64,000 nucleotides of DNA, taken from assembly GCA_030407315.1 (NCBI GenBank), contig JALQPE010000059.1, positions 1 to 64,000 of the forward strand. The letters run 5' to 3'. Source of the stretch: Asparagopsis taxiformis (lineage: Eukaryota > Rhodophyta > Florideophyceae > Bonnemaisoniales > Bonnemaisoniaceae). How positions within the stretch are numbered: position 1 is the stretch's first letter; every line of letters starts with the position of its first letter. Under the pieces are notes generated by a model. It did no database searches, was not told where the DNA came from, and worked only from the letters and a program-made list of their open reading frames with translations. Below are positions 11,187 to 23,560 of this stretch, one piece after another. Both the position numbers and the translations under genes were made by a program.

Positions 11187-13112
11187 ATGCCTCGTAACCC
11201 TACAGCGGGACCCTCTAGTGAGGACATAGCGCCTGCCAGCGACTTATCCGATTCGGATCTGATCGCCGAAGAAGGCGTGGTGATTAACACCCTGCAAGAC
11301 CGAGCCGACCGAATCTTCAACGAACGGTTGGAAGAGTTCAAGGCTGAATTCAGCACCGTCGTCGAGAAGACTGTTCAAGACCGCAGGGCGGAAATCGTAG
11401 ACGCTACGGTCGAAACCGTCATGGAACTGGTCGAGCCAAAGCTGATGGCCGCCAGCCGAGAAGCCACCCAAGATCGGGACGCCGAGTTCCTAGCGGAAAC
11501 CTGGAATCAGGTCAAAGCCGAATTCGCTAAACGCGTATCCCTTTTGGAAACTCGTCTGGAGGAGCTTTCGATTCACGGCTTTAGTGCCAGTCCATTAGGG
11601 CAACAGGAGTTTCCTGCTCGCCGCATCCGATCGGCTGACTTTCCTGACCCTACATCCGGTAGGGGGGAAGAAGAAGATCCCCGATTGGATCAAGTCGCAG
11701 AAGCAACCCGACACCTGTCGGACCGTGTCGACGCCCTCGCCGAATCACTATCCCAAACAGGGAATATCTCTCGCACGAGACAGCACACTCGTGCCACCGG
11801 ATCTGCACCGGAAAACCCCTCGTGGGATGATGAAGAAGGACCTCTTGAGGAAGGCTTAGTGCCTTTGAAGGCCCGCGAACCCGCGTTCGACCTAGTGGTC
11901 TCCTATCGGTACTACCGACTCAAGAACAAGTCCCTAACGACCGATACCCCAATGGGTAAATCAAGAAGCTTGTATAAGCTAACGGAGAAGATCCGTAATT
12001 TCAACGCGTCATTCACGCCGTTCGATGGTACGGAACCCATCGATATCCTCCGGTTCCTCGCGGAATTTTAAGATGCATGTGATTCATGCGGAGTCTCGGA
12101 GGGAGAAGCTACCAAGTTACTCAAGTATTTCCTGGAAGGAGAACCTCAACGGTTTATCGCCGCTGAGGCGCGAAAGCGCAAGCTTCTCAACCACCTGCAC
12201 CAGCAGATCACTTGGCCTCAAGCCGTTAACGCCCTTCTGGCGCGCTACGCGACGGACAATGTCCTAGCGGACGCATATGACGCAGTAACGAGTATACGGC
12301 AAGGGCAGGATGAAGACGAAGCTGCATACGCAGAAAGACTGCAGGACGCTGCACTCCTGTGTGCGAACGTCTTCTCGGAAAGAGACTTGGTCAACTATTA
12401 TCTCAAGGGCCTACGCCCAGAGGTTAAACACACCGTCAAGGTGACTATAGGCCGCAGTGGCGGAGAAGATTTTCTTGCTGTCCGTAACCTTGCTAAAGGA
12501 CTCGGGGACTCTTTACGAGCATCGCTACCCGCGAAACCTAAGGCTTACCCTACTCGGGAAATCGCGGACCGGAAACGCAAAGCGTTGCTCGCTACCGTAC
12601 CCGGAGAACCGGCTGTGATACCGCGGACCCCGCCGCCGACCTTACCTTCCCCTACCGGGAACCCAATGGGCGCGCCAATGCAGGCCCCTACCCTAACGGG
12701 AGAACATCTTAAACTCGCTGAGAGTATGATCCCCGAAGGGGCTGTTGCTTGGAGATGCTCTGGCTGTCGCCAACCGGGGCATGTGCTATACACTTGTCCT
12801 TACCTACCACCCTCAGTGGGAACTTACTTCGCCTTTGCGAACTATGCTTACCAGCAAGAACCGGAGCAGGTTATGCGCCGCCAACAGCGCCAGTCCAATC
12901 GGTTCAACCGAAAAAGGGATTACCCTAAAGCCGTACTCCAACGGTCAAACCCTCCAACACGCATGGTTGCGTTCGCCGATGACGAAAATCATCCCAAATT
13001 GGGCCCTCTGAGGCGAGGCGTTTTAGAACGTAACGGATCTTCCGTAACGGCTCAAGACGTTGCCGACGCCTTGGAAACCTCCGACGACTCCGACACGTCG
13101 TCGGAAAACTAA
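11187..13112 (+). pseudogene. gag: Gag polyprotein, family 1 chromovirus, one internal stop
   Basis: An ATG at 11187 opens a frame of about 641 codons that is continuous to 13112 except for TAA at 12069-12071. The N-terminal part is acidic with heptad-like Glu/Leu spacing. The capsid-like middle (KLLKYFLEGEPQRFIAAEA ... YAERLQDAALLCANVFSER) matches the family 2 Gag at 61615-63651, where the residue at the stop position is Lys, so the stop is one base change from AAA or AAG. Near residue 524 there is a CCHC zinc knuckle, CSGCRQPGHVLYTC, the usual nucleocapsid RNA-binding motif. Gag packages the RNA. Whether the stop is a mutation of this copy or a read-through signal cannot be told, but the family 2 copy has none, so I favour mutation. 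Confidence 0.85.
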
Positions 13113-13327
13113 TGACGGGGAGTGAGGTGTCGCACTCCCGTCAGGAGGTGGAGCGATTACGCTACTCGGTGGACATCTCACCACAACCACCTCCGCAGGA
13201 AAAGGCTGCAACTCCCTCTAGGGACTAAAGTCTTTCCCAGACACCAACCCCTTCGGGTTCCCCCACAGGGACTCGAACCTCAAGGCCGAAAGCCTCATGC
13301 CTGCTTAAGGCCGCCCATTACGTAGTA

Positions 13328-16300
13328 ATGGGTTCCATCGGACTCGATCCGTCAATTCTCACGCCCATGCGTATGGTGATGGACACCGGGTCCGGACCAT
13401 CGGTCATCCATGAAAGGAGCTTACCCCACAATTGGGAACAATTCCAAGTCCCTACGGGGAGAGTTCCGCAACTGGCCGATGCTAACGGCAATCCTCTTCG
13501 GATAAAAGGCAAGATAAAACTGTCCTTACAGTTAGGCCACAAGTCCTTTGAGGAAGAATTCTTCGTCGCGCCTAAGTTGGCCGTACCCCTCATCTTGGGA
13601 ACTGGGGCAATGAATACCCACGTAGACGTAATTAGGTGCCGGGCCCAACGAATTGATATTCATGACGGCGGGTCGATAGCTATCCTAGTGATGTCGCCTA
13701 CGCGTAAAACATCCCCCACCCTTTCGTGCTACGTGGATGCCTCGCGACCCTCTAATGGGATTAACTTAGACCGCCAGCCTCATGGCATTCGGTTGTCACA
13801 AAGTGTGAATGTTCCTCCGCGGAGTCAAGTAACAACTACTGTTGTATGCGCCGGTGGCGGCTTGAGTATACTCTCTCCGAGAGATCGGATCCTTCACCGA
13901 CATCGTGTCTCTATCCCGAATGGGGTTGCGGAAGTCATCCCGCGACAGGAATTCCTGACTATTTTAACTAACTTCGGTACATCCGACAAGTACCTCCCTA
14001 AAGGGACAATTATAGGCTATGCCCTTCGGGCACCCGAACGGCCAATGCGCCCCATGGCTCTCAGCCGTTCTACCCCTTCCTCCCAAGAGGCCTCCACTAT
14101 GGTGACTACTCTCCCTCAGGAGCAAGAGGCCGAGGCCACCCAACCATCAAGCTGGAAGCAAGAAGTCTCTCTAGACCACCTTGGTCAACTCCCATTAAGG
14201 GAACGCATCCTCAACATGCTATCTCGACACGAGTCTATGTGGGATGGATCCCTAGGGGACATCCGCGCTACGGAACACCGAATCGACATAGTCGAAGGGA
14301 GCAAGCCTAGACGGCAACAACCCTACCGGATGGGACCCGCTCGCCGAGAGATTGCCCGTAAGGAAATAACCAGCATGCTGGAAAAAGGAGTGATCGAACC
14401 GTCGACCTCCGAATGGGCTAGCCCAGTGGTTCTTGTCCCGAAGAAGGATGGTAAATTACGCTTTTGCGTCGACTACAGGGGTCTTAACGACATAACTGTC
14501 AATGATGTGTACCCCCTTCCACGAATGGATGATTGTATTGACTCCCTCGGAGATGCTCAGGTATTCACCACATTGGATTGTAATTCTGGCTATTGGCAGA
14601 TCCCTGTTGCACAGGACGACCGTGACAAAACGGCATTCACCTCCCACTTGGGGACCTATCGCTTCAAGCGTTTGCCTTTTGGCTTAAAGAATGCTCCGGC
14701 AACGTTTCAACGTGCCATCGACATTATTCTTAGCAGCGTTCGCTGGCAGACCTGTCTGATTTACCTAGACGATGTGATCGTATTCTCTCGGGACGAGGCC
14801 GAACATCTCCACCATGTGGACCAAGTACTCTCCCTCCTACGGGAAGCAGGTGTCACCCTGAAGTTGACAAAGTGTCATTTCTTCGAAAAGAAGGTTGATT
14901 ACCTGGGGCATGTCGTGATGCCAGGAAAGCTAGCTGTTGCACAGAACGCCACTTCGGCTATCGCTGACGCGATCTTTCCGCAAACGCCTACGCAAATGCG
15001 ATCCTTCCTCGGAAGCTGTGGCGTCTTTCGACGATTCATCAAAGGGTATGCCGCAATTGCGCACCCCTTGAACGAAATGCTGACCAAAGACAGCCTCCCT
15101 AAATTCGGGAAAGAACCTCCTACCGAGGACTAACGCCGCGCGTTCAACGCTCTCAAAGAGGTCATGACCAAGCCGCCGATACTGGCTCTACCCAAGTTGG
15201 GTCAACCCTACACCGTAGACACGGACGCTTCCGCATACCAAATAGGATGCGCACTGCTTCAGCAGCAAGGGGAAGAGAACGATCTCAAGCCAATTGGCTA
15301 TTGGTCGCGGACCTTGACTAAACCTGAAAGAGGTTACTCCCCTACGGAGCGTGAGTGTCTAGCCGTCGTATGGGCTGTCACTATCCTACGTCCATACTTG
15401 GAGCAGACAAAGTTTGTAGTCCGGACGGACCATAACACACTGCGTTAGCTCATGAATATCAACGACCCTTCAGGGAGACTATGCCGTTGGCGCCTCCGAC
15501 TTGCGGAATTTGACTATCAAATAGTCTACCGACCCGGTAGGGTTCACCAACTACCAGACGCCCTTTCGCGTGTTGAAACTAACGGCGAGACGCCCGTCAC
15601 TATTGACGATGAAATACCAACTCTGTTGGCCACGCACGCACCGCAAGGTGAAACATCCTTGGATGATGACACAGATGTTTGGTTCTACGACCTTTCTCTA
15701 GCAAGAGACCACGCCAAGGAGGCGCCTAATCGCAACGGTACACCCGTCTTGACAACTCATCCGCAAACGGAAAACTACTGCCCGATAACTCTCCAAGAGT
15801 GGCTCGAAGAGCAAAGAACGGACGACTTCTGTCAACAGGCCCTGGCCTCGCAGAAGTCTGACTCTCTCTTCTTCGAAGATGAAGACGGTGTCCTTTGTAG
15901 GAATTCCAGACTGGATGGGTCATCCCAAATCGTAGTACCTAAAGCCTTACGGCAACGTCTATTGACGATGTGCCACCACGGCATATTAGCAGGGCATCCT
16001 GGTCAGAATCGCATGTACGATACAATGCGCCTATCATACTACTGGCCTGCAATGGCCGCGGACATAACCGGAACGGTTGAACGCTGTTCAGCGTGTGCGA
16101 GAAACCGATTACGGTTGCGCAAACATGCGAGTACCCTCCAGCTGTTCCCAGCTACCACACCATTGGATGACGTTGCAATTGACCTCCTCGGTCCTCCACC
16201 TCGTACCAAGAAAGGTAACGTGCACCTACTGGTGATTTCGTGTCACTTTACCAAGCTAACCCAGGTGGTTCCGCTGCGAAGCATTACGGCTTACCATGTG

Positions 16301-17689
16301 GCAGTAGCCTTTTGTACACATTGGGTGTTTAAGTATGGTCCCCCACGGACATTAATATCCGATAACGGTCCGCAATTTGCGTCGAAGTTCTTCCAGGCTG
16401 TCTGTATCCAGTTAGGAACGAAGAACGTCTTCACGACGGCATACCATCCCCAGACAAACGGGCAAGTCGAACGGTATAACCGTACTCTATTGAGCATGCT
16501 ACGTAATTACGTCAATGATAACCAGGACGACTGGGATGTCTACTCATCAGCGTTAACCTATGCGTACAACACGCACGTGCATCGCACAACGGGAACTACA
16601 CCCTTCGACCTCATACTAAGCCGACCCCCACCGCCATATGCGACACACCATTCGGTGAAAAGGAGGGCAACGCCAGACGCGTTCACGAAGCAAGACTTCT
16701 TGCGCCGTATTACGGATACCATTGACATGGCAGGTAAACGCCTTCACAGCGCGCAAGCACGCTACAAGCGTAACTTCGACCGGTCAATCCGGAAGTCTAA
16801 ACGACTCATCACTACCGATGATTACGTTTATCTGGATAATCCAGAAGTCCGTGAACGGAACAAGCTAACTCCAATAGCTCAAGGTCCCTATAGGGTTATC
16901 CGTGCCGGACGGCGAACGGTTTACATCGACCGTGATGGTATCACCGAAAAGGTTAGTCTCGATAGAGTTGTACTCGCTCCGCGACCGACCGAGGAACCAA
17001 CCTTAGCACCTAGGCTACATGCCGCTAACGCACAAGCGTCACCATCAGGTGCAGATGCCCTCGCGCCAAATACACAAGCACGCCAACCGACGGGCGACGG
17101 CCAACAGAACGCACAAAGCGAATCACCTCCGCCAACTCCTAATCAGGAATACCCCTTCAGGGATCAACTATCGTCCCCACGACAACCTACAATTAGGATA
17201 ACACCCGAAGGTAGTGGTTTGGGACAAACCACCCTTCAGGAGGGGGCCCCCGACGCTGTGCGCGCAAGCAAAAATTTTGCAACTCCCTCTCGGGATGAAC
17301 ATTGTAGTCTTTCACCCTTCGGTAACTCACCCACAATTGGGAACGATGCACACGACCCAAGTCGTTCACCCACCCAGCCGGTAACTACCAACCGCAATCG
17401 CACGCAATTGCGAAGAAGCCAACAAAGGCGCCATGACGACTCTGTCAATGCAGACCAAGACCAAGACGTCAACCCAGACCGGGCTCTTACATCGCACAAG
17501 CGAACGTTGCGACAAGACACGACAAATGTCGACGCTGCTGAAGCCGCCCGAAGACGTTCAAACCGCACAATTGCGACGAGAGGACAACCATCCAGGTCAT
17601 GCGTACAAACGCCGACTTCCCCTCAACGGGACGCGAACCCTCCATCGGGAGCCGAACTTCGCATAGCGAATCAAGCAAGTCAAGCACCC
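13328..17689 (+). pseudogene. pol: Pol polyprotein of a chromovirus, two stops, interrupted by a transposon
   Basis: One frame from ATG 13328. Aspartic protease: VMDTGSGPS near residue 19. Reverse transcriptase: KKDGKLRFCVDYRGLN, GTYRFKRLPFGLKNAPATFQ and the catalytic YLDD at about 479-482. RNase H: VDTDASAYQIG, TERECLAVVWA and TDHNTL. Integrase: an HHCC-like zinc region, then D952, D1012 and E1048, a perfect DD35E spacing, plus a GPY-like ALTPIAQGPY-type C-terminal region. Stops: TAA at 15131-15133 where Gln is expected, and TAG at 15446-15448 where Trp is expected (TDHNTLR followed by LMNINDP). The frame is cut at 17689 by element P; its last part with the chromodomain is at 47484-47926. 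It replicates and integrates the element when intact. Confidence 0.92.
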
Positions 17690-17702
17690 CACTACGGTGT
17701 TG

Positions 17703-18065
17703 GGAATGAAAAAAGACAGTAAATTTACTGTCTCAGACAGTAAAAATTACTGTCTGGCCAAGACAGTGCGCGGAGACAGTAAAATTTACTGTCTGGAAAT
17801 TTCAGAATACTGCTGCAGCAGTAAACTGGCACGAAATCTGGACAGTACCAAAAACAGTAAAATTTACTGTCCAGAACAGTAAATTTTACTGTCCGGAAGT
17901 GTTGCCGCCAGACAGTATGTGCAGACAGTACATTTTACTGTCTGAGGCAGTGCATTGTATTGTATTACTGCACTGTCTGGGGAAATCTGTAGACAGCAGT
18001 GTAGATAGCAAATTGTATTGTCTGCGGGTAGTACCGTGCATTGGTTGACAACACTGTCTGGTGGA
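17703..18065. repeat. Left subterminal repeats of element P
   Basis: At least eight copies of ACAGTAAAWTTTACTGT-like palindromes, joined by CTGG, CTCA or CCAGA. They are candidate transposase binding sites and mirror those at 46785-47470. Confidence 0.85.
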
Positions 18066-18404
18066 GTGTACTTGAGAGGAAGTATGGAGCATGATTTTAG
18101 TGTGAAGGTAAATATTGGAATGGTATGTGGTTTACGACTAAAGTGATTTTGATGGAGCTTTTCAGATATTTGTAGGTAGCAAAGTTAGCACGAGGGAAGA
18201 TAAATTCTATAGGAGAGTGTATCGACCGCATTCGGATGGGAATCATGGTTTATATCACACATAAGGAAAATAGAACCATCTTTGTAACATATGGAATGAA
18301 TCACTTTTAATGCACGTTGGTAGTGACAGCGACAGTTCAAGTTTGAGATTTAGTTAAGTTGATGTAGTAGTTCTGTTAATAGTAAAGTTTTCAATGAGAA
18401 TAAA
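18066..18404. other. No gene seen
   Basis: AT-rich sequence after the subterminal repeats of element P; no repeats or coding signal noted. Confidence 0.5.
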
Positions 18405-19690
18405 GACAATGAATGCCATGAACAAGTACTAAACTGTGCTGCTTTCGCCGCTCAGCCCCACAGAGATGCGGCACGAACATCCTATCAAACCACCCTTTCA
18501 TTCCTTTGCAATCTTCCACAATCTCATGCCGCCATCATAGACCTCCACTCTGACTCTTGTCAGGCACTGGACCATCTGCTAGTAGTACGTCTCCACGCTA
18601 CAATCACCTACGCCGAACATGCACCCGATCAACTCTTGTCCCTGCACCACAAAACATCACCTTTTTCCCGAGCTTCTCATTCTCGTCATTGCACACCCGA
18701 AGAGCTGCTAGTCCTTTACAAACTCTGTGACATTACTCCAATTACTCACCAACTAGCTATCCTCACACACCGGTTGACACGAGGACATCCAATACAATTC
18801 CGGCAATCAAGAGCTCGTTGTTGGCGTCGGTGCAGCTTGGATAGGCCACGACGCTGTAAAATTGGAGCGCTAGCAGCACGTAGATGCTGAAGAAGAACTC
18901 GACTGCGCTTGTTAGGGTGAGGAGCCCGCTTGAGATCAAGAAATAGCCAATTGCTTAACAGTCCATTCCCACTGATTTCAGTCATGGCATGTTTCAAAGA
19001 AACATCCATTCATCCACCTCTCTTGAAGAAACTTTCCATAACGTCTTCCACACGTTCAAAAACTCCGCGGAGTTTTTGCGCGCACCGTGCCATGTTTACG
19101 CGTTTCCCGCCACGTGTACCATCATCCCATGGGCCCAATAACCGATGCACACAAAATCACAGTAGCCAGAGCTCCCACCAGAACCGACGAACTGTGCTCC
19201 CTCAACACCACCGGAATGTGTGCCATATCTCCGGTGCGCAGCGCCTTTCGCCTTTTTCAACAATATCAATCTGCTGGAAACCTACGTCACACGAATCTGC
19301 CCACTCGCGAAAAATTGACTTTTCCATCACGCAATACATTGTAAAACATCTCAAAGATGCCGCACATCGACGACATCTCTTTCATTCACCCGCGTTATCA
19401 TTGTTCACTGATATTGTATAAACAGTATGGTACGCGCTGTATGCCGCACCACAACCCCCGTAGATACATCTCATTCAAACAACATAGCGCCCAACTCTCC
19501 CTGCTCCACCATACACACTTTCTCAACATTTTCTGAGCACCCCTCCGTACCACCCCATAAAACATATCATGCAGTTCTTCGTCGGCTCCTTTCAAACAGC
19601 GAAGTTCGCTGCCTTTCGTCCTTGTTTCCTTTTCTCTACGCACTCTTCGCCTACAACCGCCGCCGCCGAGGATGGTAATATGTGGCCAAT
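18405..19690 (+). pseudogene. Decayed coding sequence, unidentified
   Basis: From about 18405 to 18790 one plus-strand frame has no stop and protein-like composition (for example CNLPQSHAAIIDLHSDSC and TPEELLVLYKLCDITPITHQ). Further protein-like pieces in other plus frames follow: SLEETFHNVFHTFKNSAEFL near 19017-19140 and PYLRCAAPFAFFNNINLLET near 19220-19320. On the opposite strand at about 18772-18955 there is also a membrane-like frame (LTSAVEFFFSIYVLLALQFY, then ELLIAGIVLDVLVSTGV) without a start codon. I cannot identify either. The pieces may be exons of a gene captured by element P or remnants broken by frameshifts; which strand is real is undecided. Confidence 0.3.
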
Positions 19691-20084
19691 AAACAACTCA
19701 GCACAATGCACCAGACAAACAATAGTGTACACAAAGAAATTGAAATAGTCTACGCTGATCTCATGTCGATATGTATCCGCATCGTTGGCGTCATTCATTG
19801 TTTACAGTTGTTGATTGCGAATGACAGCAGAAAAACCAAAAAAAACGCGCCCCTAGACGACTATCGATACCGTCAACACAGCACAGGTACATACGGCTGC
19901 ATGTGCACACATCACGCCCCCGCTCATCCTATCGGTCGTCATGACGATTTGACGCATCAACGTGAGCAAATACGGCGCACCAAAATGTCCACCAATACTC
20001 TACAACCATCGCATGTTGCACCGGCAGCATCAGCCGCCAACAAACAGAAACAATATACGCGCTCTACGACAAACGAGCCGCGTG

Positions 20085-20868
20085 CTACTCCTGTTTCGCA
20101 TCTTTCGTAGCGTCATCCCAAACTGGAAATCGAATGGCGCGCGAATACGCGACGCCCCTTGCAAGCACTGCGACACCTACACCAGCCTCGACGCGGGCGG
20201 CGGGATGCAGCGACAGGTTGCGCACGAAGAGATACGTGGAGGCACCCGCAGCCGCTGTTGATGCCTAAATCTCCGAATGAATATGCAGAATATGCACATC
20301 ACGTTTATAAAGCGTGTTGTGAACGGCGCCGACAAATGTCGCGGTCGCCATACCGCATAGCACGCAGATGAGCGGGTTGAAGCGTGCGCGGAGTCCGTCC
20401 TAGGACCGCGCAGCTGTACGCCGATGACGCAGAAAGCGCCGACTCCCAGCGCGTCGGTGGCGACAAACGGCGCCGCATCGGCGTCGTATTGTCGGCATCG
20501 TATTGGCGCGGCCAGACCGTGAATGGCGCCAATGATACCAGGATTGATTGGGTGAGATACTCCGGTTCAGAGGTCCGGAACGGACGTTTGCAGATGATTA
20601 GACCGTCGCGAATCGTGCCGCCGCCCAGCGCGGTCATCGTTCCCAACACCACCGCACCCAGCATGTCCAGACCGGTCGCGGCCAGGATACCGCCGGAGTG
20701 CGCGAAGAATACTGTGCCGAGATAGTCGAGCAGGCGCAGCGTGCCTAGCGAGGTGGTGGTGGGGAAGCGCGGGAGACTGTCGTTGATGAACGGTGAAGGC
20801 GGGGGCGTCGTGGCGCTTGGGGTGGAGGACGCGTTTCGGGCGGGCGTGAACGTTTGGCGCAGGGACAA
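20085..20868 (-). pseudogene. YicG/TRIC-like (UPF0126) membrane protein, decayed
   Basis: The family has two copies of a three-helix repeat, and both are visible. First repeat at about 20580-20760: LRLLDYLGTVFFAHSGGILA, then LDMLGAVVLGTMTALGGGTI followed by RD, the diagnostic GGGTxRD motif. Second repeat at 20310-20470 in other frames: ATDALGVGAFCVIGVQ, then after another frame change NPLICVLCGMATATFVGAVH, where GGVxRD has decayed to VGAVHN. A tail with STYLFVRNLSL lies beyond a TAG that replaces the usual Tyr. So there are at least two frameshifts, one nonsense change and loss of the second motif. Bacterial relatives are small glycine or cation transporters. There is no ATG at the start of the open frame. 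It lies in element P and is presumably captured host DNA. Confidence 0.7.
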
Positions 20869-21384
20869 TCTGGAGAGGAGGGAGCGCGAGAGACGGAGAG
20901 GCTATATCATGTTTGGAAACTACGGTCGGTGAGATTGGAATCTCGATGCGCTGGTGCGGATCCGGGTGGTTGGGTGCTGCGAGTTGTGGGCCGCTTGTTG
21001 GATGAGTCCTATGGGGCCTGATTGCTGTTGTGTAGCGCTGCACTAAATCGTCTTTGGTGTGGCAGCAAAGCGCTGATTTACGGTCTGTACGAAGAGCAAT
21101 TGAAATTTATGTCAACTCGCCGCATTCATGCAAAGAGTTGCATCTCGCAATCTTCTTCACGCCCCGTTCCTGCCCTGCATTCAACTAAACCACCTTGACT
21201 CTCAACACGTCACTCCAACATAAAACATTGCCACACAATCCACCAATCCCCCCATTCGCTTGGTGAATAACACAACATCTAACTCTTTCAAAAACATAAC
21301 ATACCCGCTAATCGCACTCTAAACTTGTAGTATACATATTCAGACGCTCCAGCGTCGTCGATCGACACAGACCACTCGAAACAA
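20869..21384. other. No gene seen
   Basis: Sequence between two gene remnants in element P; no convincing frame on either strand. Confidence 0.5.
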
Positions 21385-21588
21385 ATTTCGCCGCTCGAGT
21401 TGAATAAATGCCTAGCCGGCCTTGGAATGGACCTCTCCATGGATGAGGTCTCCGCCATGAACGATCTTGCCGTGCTTTCTGGCCGCCCCGGTGACGATAT
21501 TGGCCCCGATGATTTCCGTGGCCTTTACAAACGTGTTTCAGACTTCAGGAAGACTAGTACCTTTATAGATATTAATGAAGAGCAGTGA
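21385..21588 (+). pseudogene. EF-hand-like fragment
   Basis: A frame of about 65 codons without its own ATG at the edge reads LNKCLAGLGMDLSMDEV ... GDDIGPDDFRGLYKRV. It resembles the second half of an EF-hand pair in calmodulin-like proteins (helix, DxDGDxI-type loop decayed to GRPGDDIG, then the DDF helix). It could be one exon of a longer gene, or chance. It sits between the YicG-like and ArgJ remnants in element P. Confidence 0.3.
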
Positions 21589-21904
21589 CTTTTTATGTAT
21601 CTTACTGCGCTCTGTTCATTGCCCTGTCGCCTCAATATTGAGGTGTTTTGTACAAAACACCGGACGCTAACTGCGCCGGATTAGTAGTAGGTATCATCTC
21701 TGGTCATCGTTTCATGAATTTACTCGATAAATCTTGCCGAGGCTTTCGCCGCGCAAATGACCTTAGCAAAACCCTCTTCTTCTACTATATCTTCCACACC
21801 CTCCCTTTCTTCATCCCCACTACTTCTATTCCTTCCGTTTTTCTGCCTTTCTTCACTCCCATTTTCCATATCTATATGTCGCCTCTTCCGGCCTTTTGGT
21901 GACT
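21589..21904. other. No gene seen
   Basis: Pyrimidine-rich sequence between two gene remnants. Confidence 0.45.
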
Positions 21905-22339
21905 CCTGGTCTTGTTCAACTGATCGGCATGCTCATATTGCACAGTGGCTTCATCGAGTTGCGCAGCCTCTATGAGGACGTCCTCAACTGTACAGTTGCC
22001 CCTTCACCGTCCCGTGCGATACTTTTCGCCAAATAAATCAGTCTTCGTTAGCAAACCCTCCACTGCCTTAGCTTGCAGAGACAATTCTTCGTTTACATGC
22101 AATCCAGCGGCACCACTGGCCAGAGCACATATGAAGTCATTCGTTGACGTATCTCCATCAACTGTGATTGCAATTCATGAATTGAAAGACGTTTCTACGG
22201 CTCTATTCAGCATACGTTGCCACAACGTCAGTTCAACATCAGCATCACAGGTGAAAACGGCGAGCATCATTGCCATGTTGAGATGAATCATTCCGAATCC
22301 CTTACACATACCACCGACAGTAATCTTTGTGCCATTCAC
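21905..22339 (-). pseudogene. argJ: ArgJ (glutamate N-acetyltransferase) C-terminal half, decayed
   Basis: ArgJ moves the acetyl group in the arginine pathway and cleaves itself at a Thr. The minus-strand frame reads ITVGGMCKGFGMIHLNMAMM, LAVFTCDAD, then WQRMLNRAVETSFNS, a TGA stop, and AITVDGDTSTNDFICALASG, matching the conserved GGMAKGSGMIHPNMATML ... FN.ITVDGDTSTND core. After a frame change near 22030 a LAKSIARDGEGAT block follows, again typical of ArgJ. The self-cleavage Thr of the NMATML motif is Met here. With a stop, a frameshift and the lost nucleophile it is dead. The N-terminal half was not found upstream, so only part was captured, or the rest has decayed. Confidence 0.8.
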
Positions 22340-22489
22340 GACATGCTCCTATGCAACTACTTTCAAATTCCTCTGCGGGGAATGATCTGCAGTAGTTCCA
22401 GGACTTCGGGTGACGGTAACAGACAACAAACTTGTGCGGGAGGACGGGTTTTCAGGACAAGCTGTCGGAACTGTAATTACTCTGTTTTC

Positions 22490-22803
22490 TTACAGCAAAG
22501 TCATCGTTAAGGCGGGTTTGGTTTCTCAGGACAACCTGTCGGAACTGCTGTTCAGTTTTCTTACAGCAAAGACAGTTTAGCCAGATTGCTTACAGCAAAG
22601 TCATCTTAACGATGACTATGCTGTAAGAAAACAAAACATTACAGCAAAGTCATCGTAACGATGACTTTGCTGTAAGAAAACAAAACATTACAGCAAAGTC
22701 ATCGTAACGATGACTTTGCTGTAAGGAAACAAAACATTACAGCAAAGTCATCGTAACGATGACTTTGCTGTAAGAAACCATGGTAAACCAACTTCTCTGT
22801 AAG
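22490..22803. repeat. Hairpin array A1 (39-bp palindrome units)
   Basis: Four copies at about 57-bp spacing of the palindrome with arm CTTACAGCAAAGTCATCGT, a single central A (or T) and its reverse complement. They are joined by AAAACAAAACATTA linkers. The right edge is a decayed outer repeat (GGTAAACCAACTTCTCTGTA). Confidence 0.9.
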
Positions 22804-22849
22804 CATCTGAGAGGGACTGATGTTTCTCACTCGGGAAGAAGAAGGAGAC

Positions 22850-23560
22850 GATTTCGGACCCCGCGAAAAAGGCTGCAAAGTGGTCTGGAAGGGTTGGGGT
22901 GGTTCTAGGGAGTTCTAAAACGTGTTTTGATTGTACTAGGAGCTTCTGACTTGCGTGGAAGGGCTGGTAGAATTCATCGATTTTTGGCCATCAGATTCTC
23001 ACAACTGGAGATGTGATGGCCAAAATTGAACTTTGTCCGAATGATGTGGAAGTGGTCTGTAAGGGTTGGAGTGGCTCTAGGGAGTACGGAAAAGTGTTCT
23101 ACGCGTTCGTAAAGCTGCTGGATTATGCGTTAGGGCTGACAGAATGCATCGATTTCTGACCATCAGACTCTCACAACTGGAGATATGATGGCCAAAATTG
23201 AACTTTGTGGGAACGATGTGGAATTGGTCTGGAAGGGATGGAGCGGCTCTGGGGAGTGCGGAAAAGTGTTCTATGCGTTCGCAATGCTTCCGGCTTGCGC
23301 GTTAGGGCTGACAGAATGCATCGATTTTCGGCAACCAGATTCCCACAACTGGAGATGTGATGGCAAAAATTGAACTTTTTCGGAACGATGTGGAAGTGGT
23401 CTAGAAGGGATGGAGTGGCTCTAGGGAGCACTGAGACATGGTCTAATTGTACTCAAAGCTTCTGGCTTGCGTGGTAGGGATGCCAGAATGTATCAATTTT
23501 TGGTCACCAGATTCTCACAACTGGAGATGTGATGGCCAAAATTGAAATTTGTCGGAACGA
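22850..23560. repeat. About 175-185 bp tandem repeat, four copies
   Basis: Units contain AAGGGTTGGGGTGGTTCTAG, GCTTCTGRCTTGCGT, GAATGCATCGATTTTTGG and TCACAACTGGAGATGTGATG. A fifth copy is at 26045-26200. No reading frame is conserved. Confidence 0.85.

Noticed and set aside
11187..15451. An alternative genetic code explaining the in-frame stops
   Set aside because: The expected residues differ (Lys and Gln at TAA, Trp at TAG; in ALG12, Glu at TAA and probably Ser/Thr at TGA; Tyr at TAG in the YicG-like gene), so no single reassignment fits; mutation is simpler.
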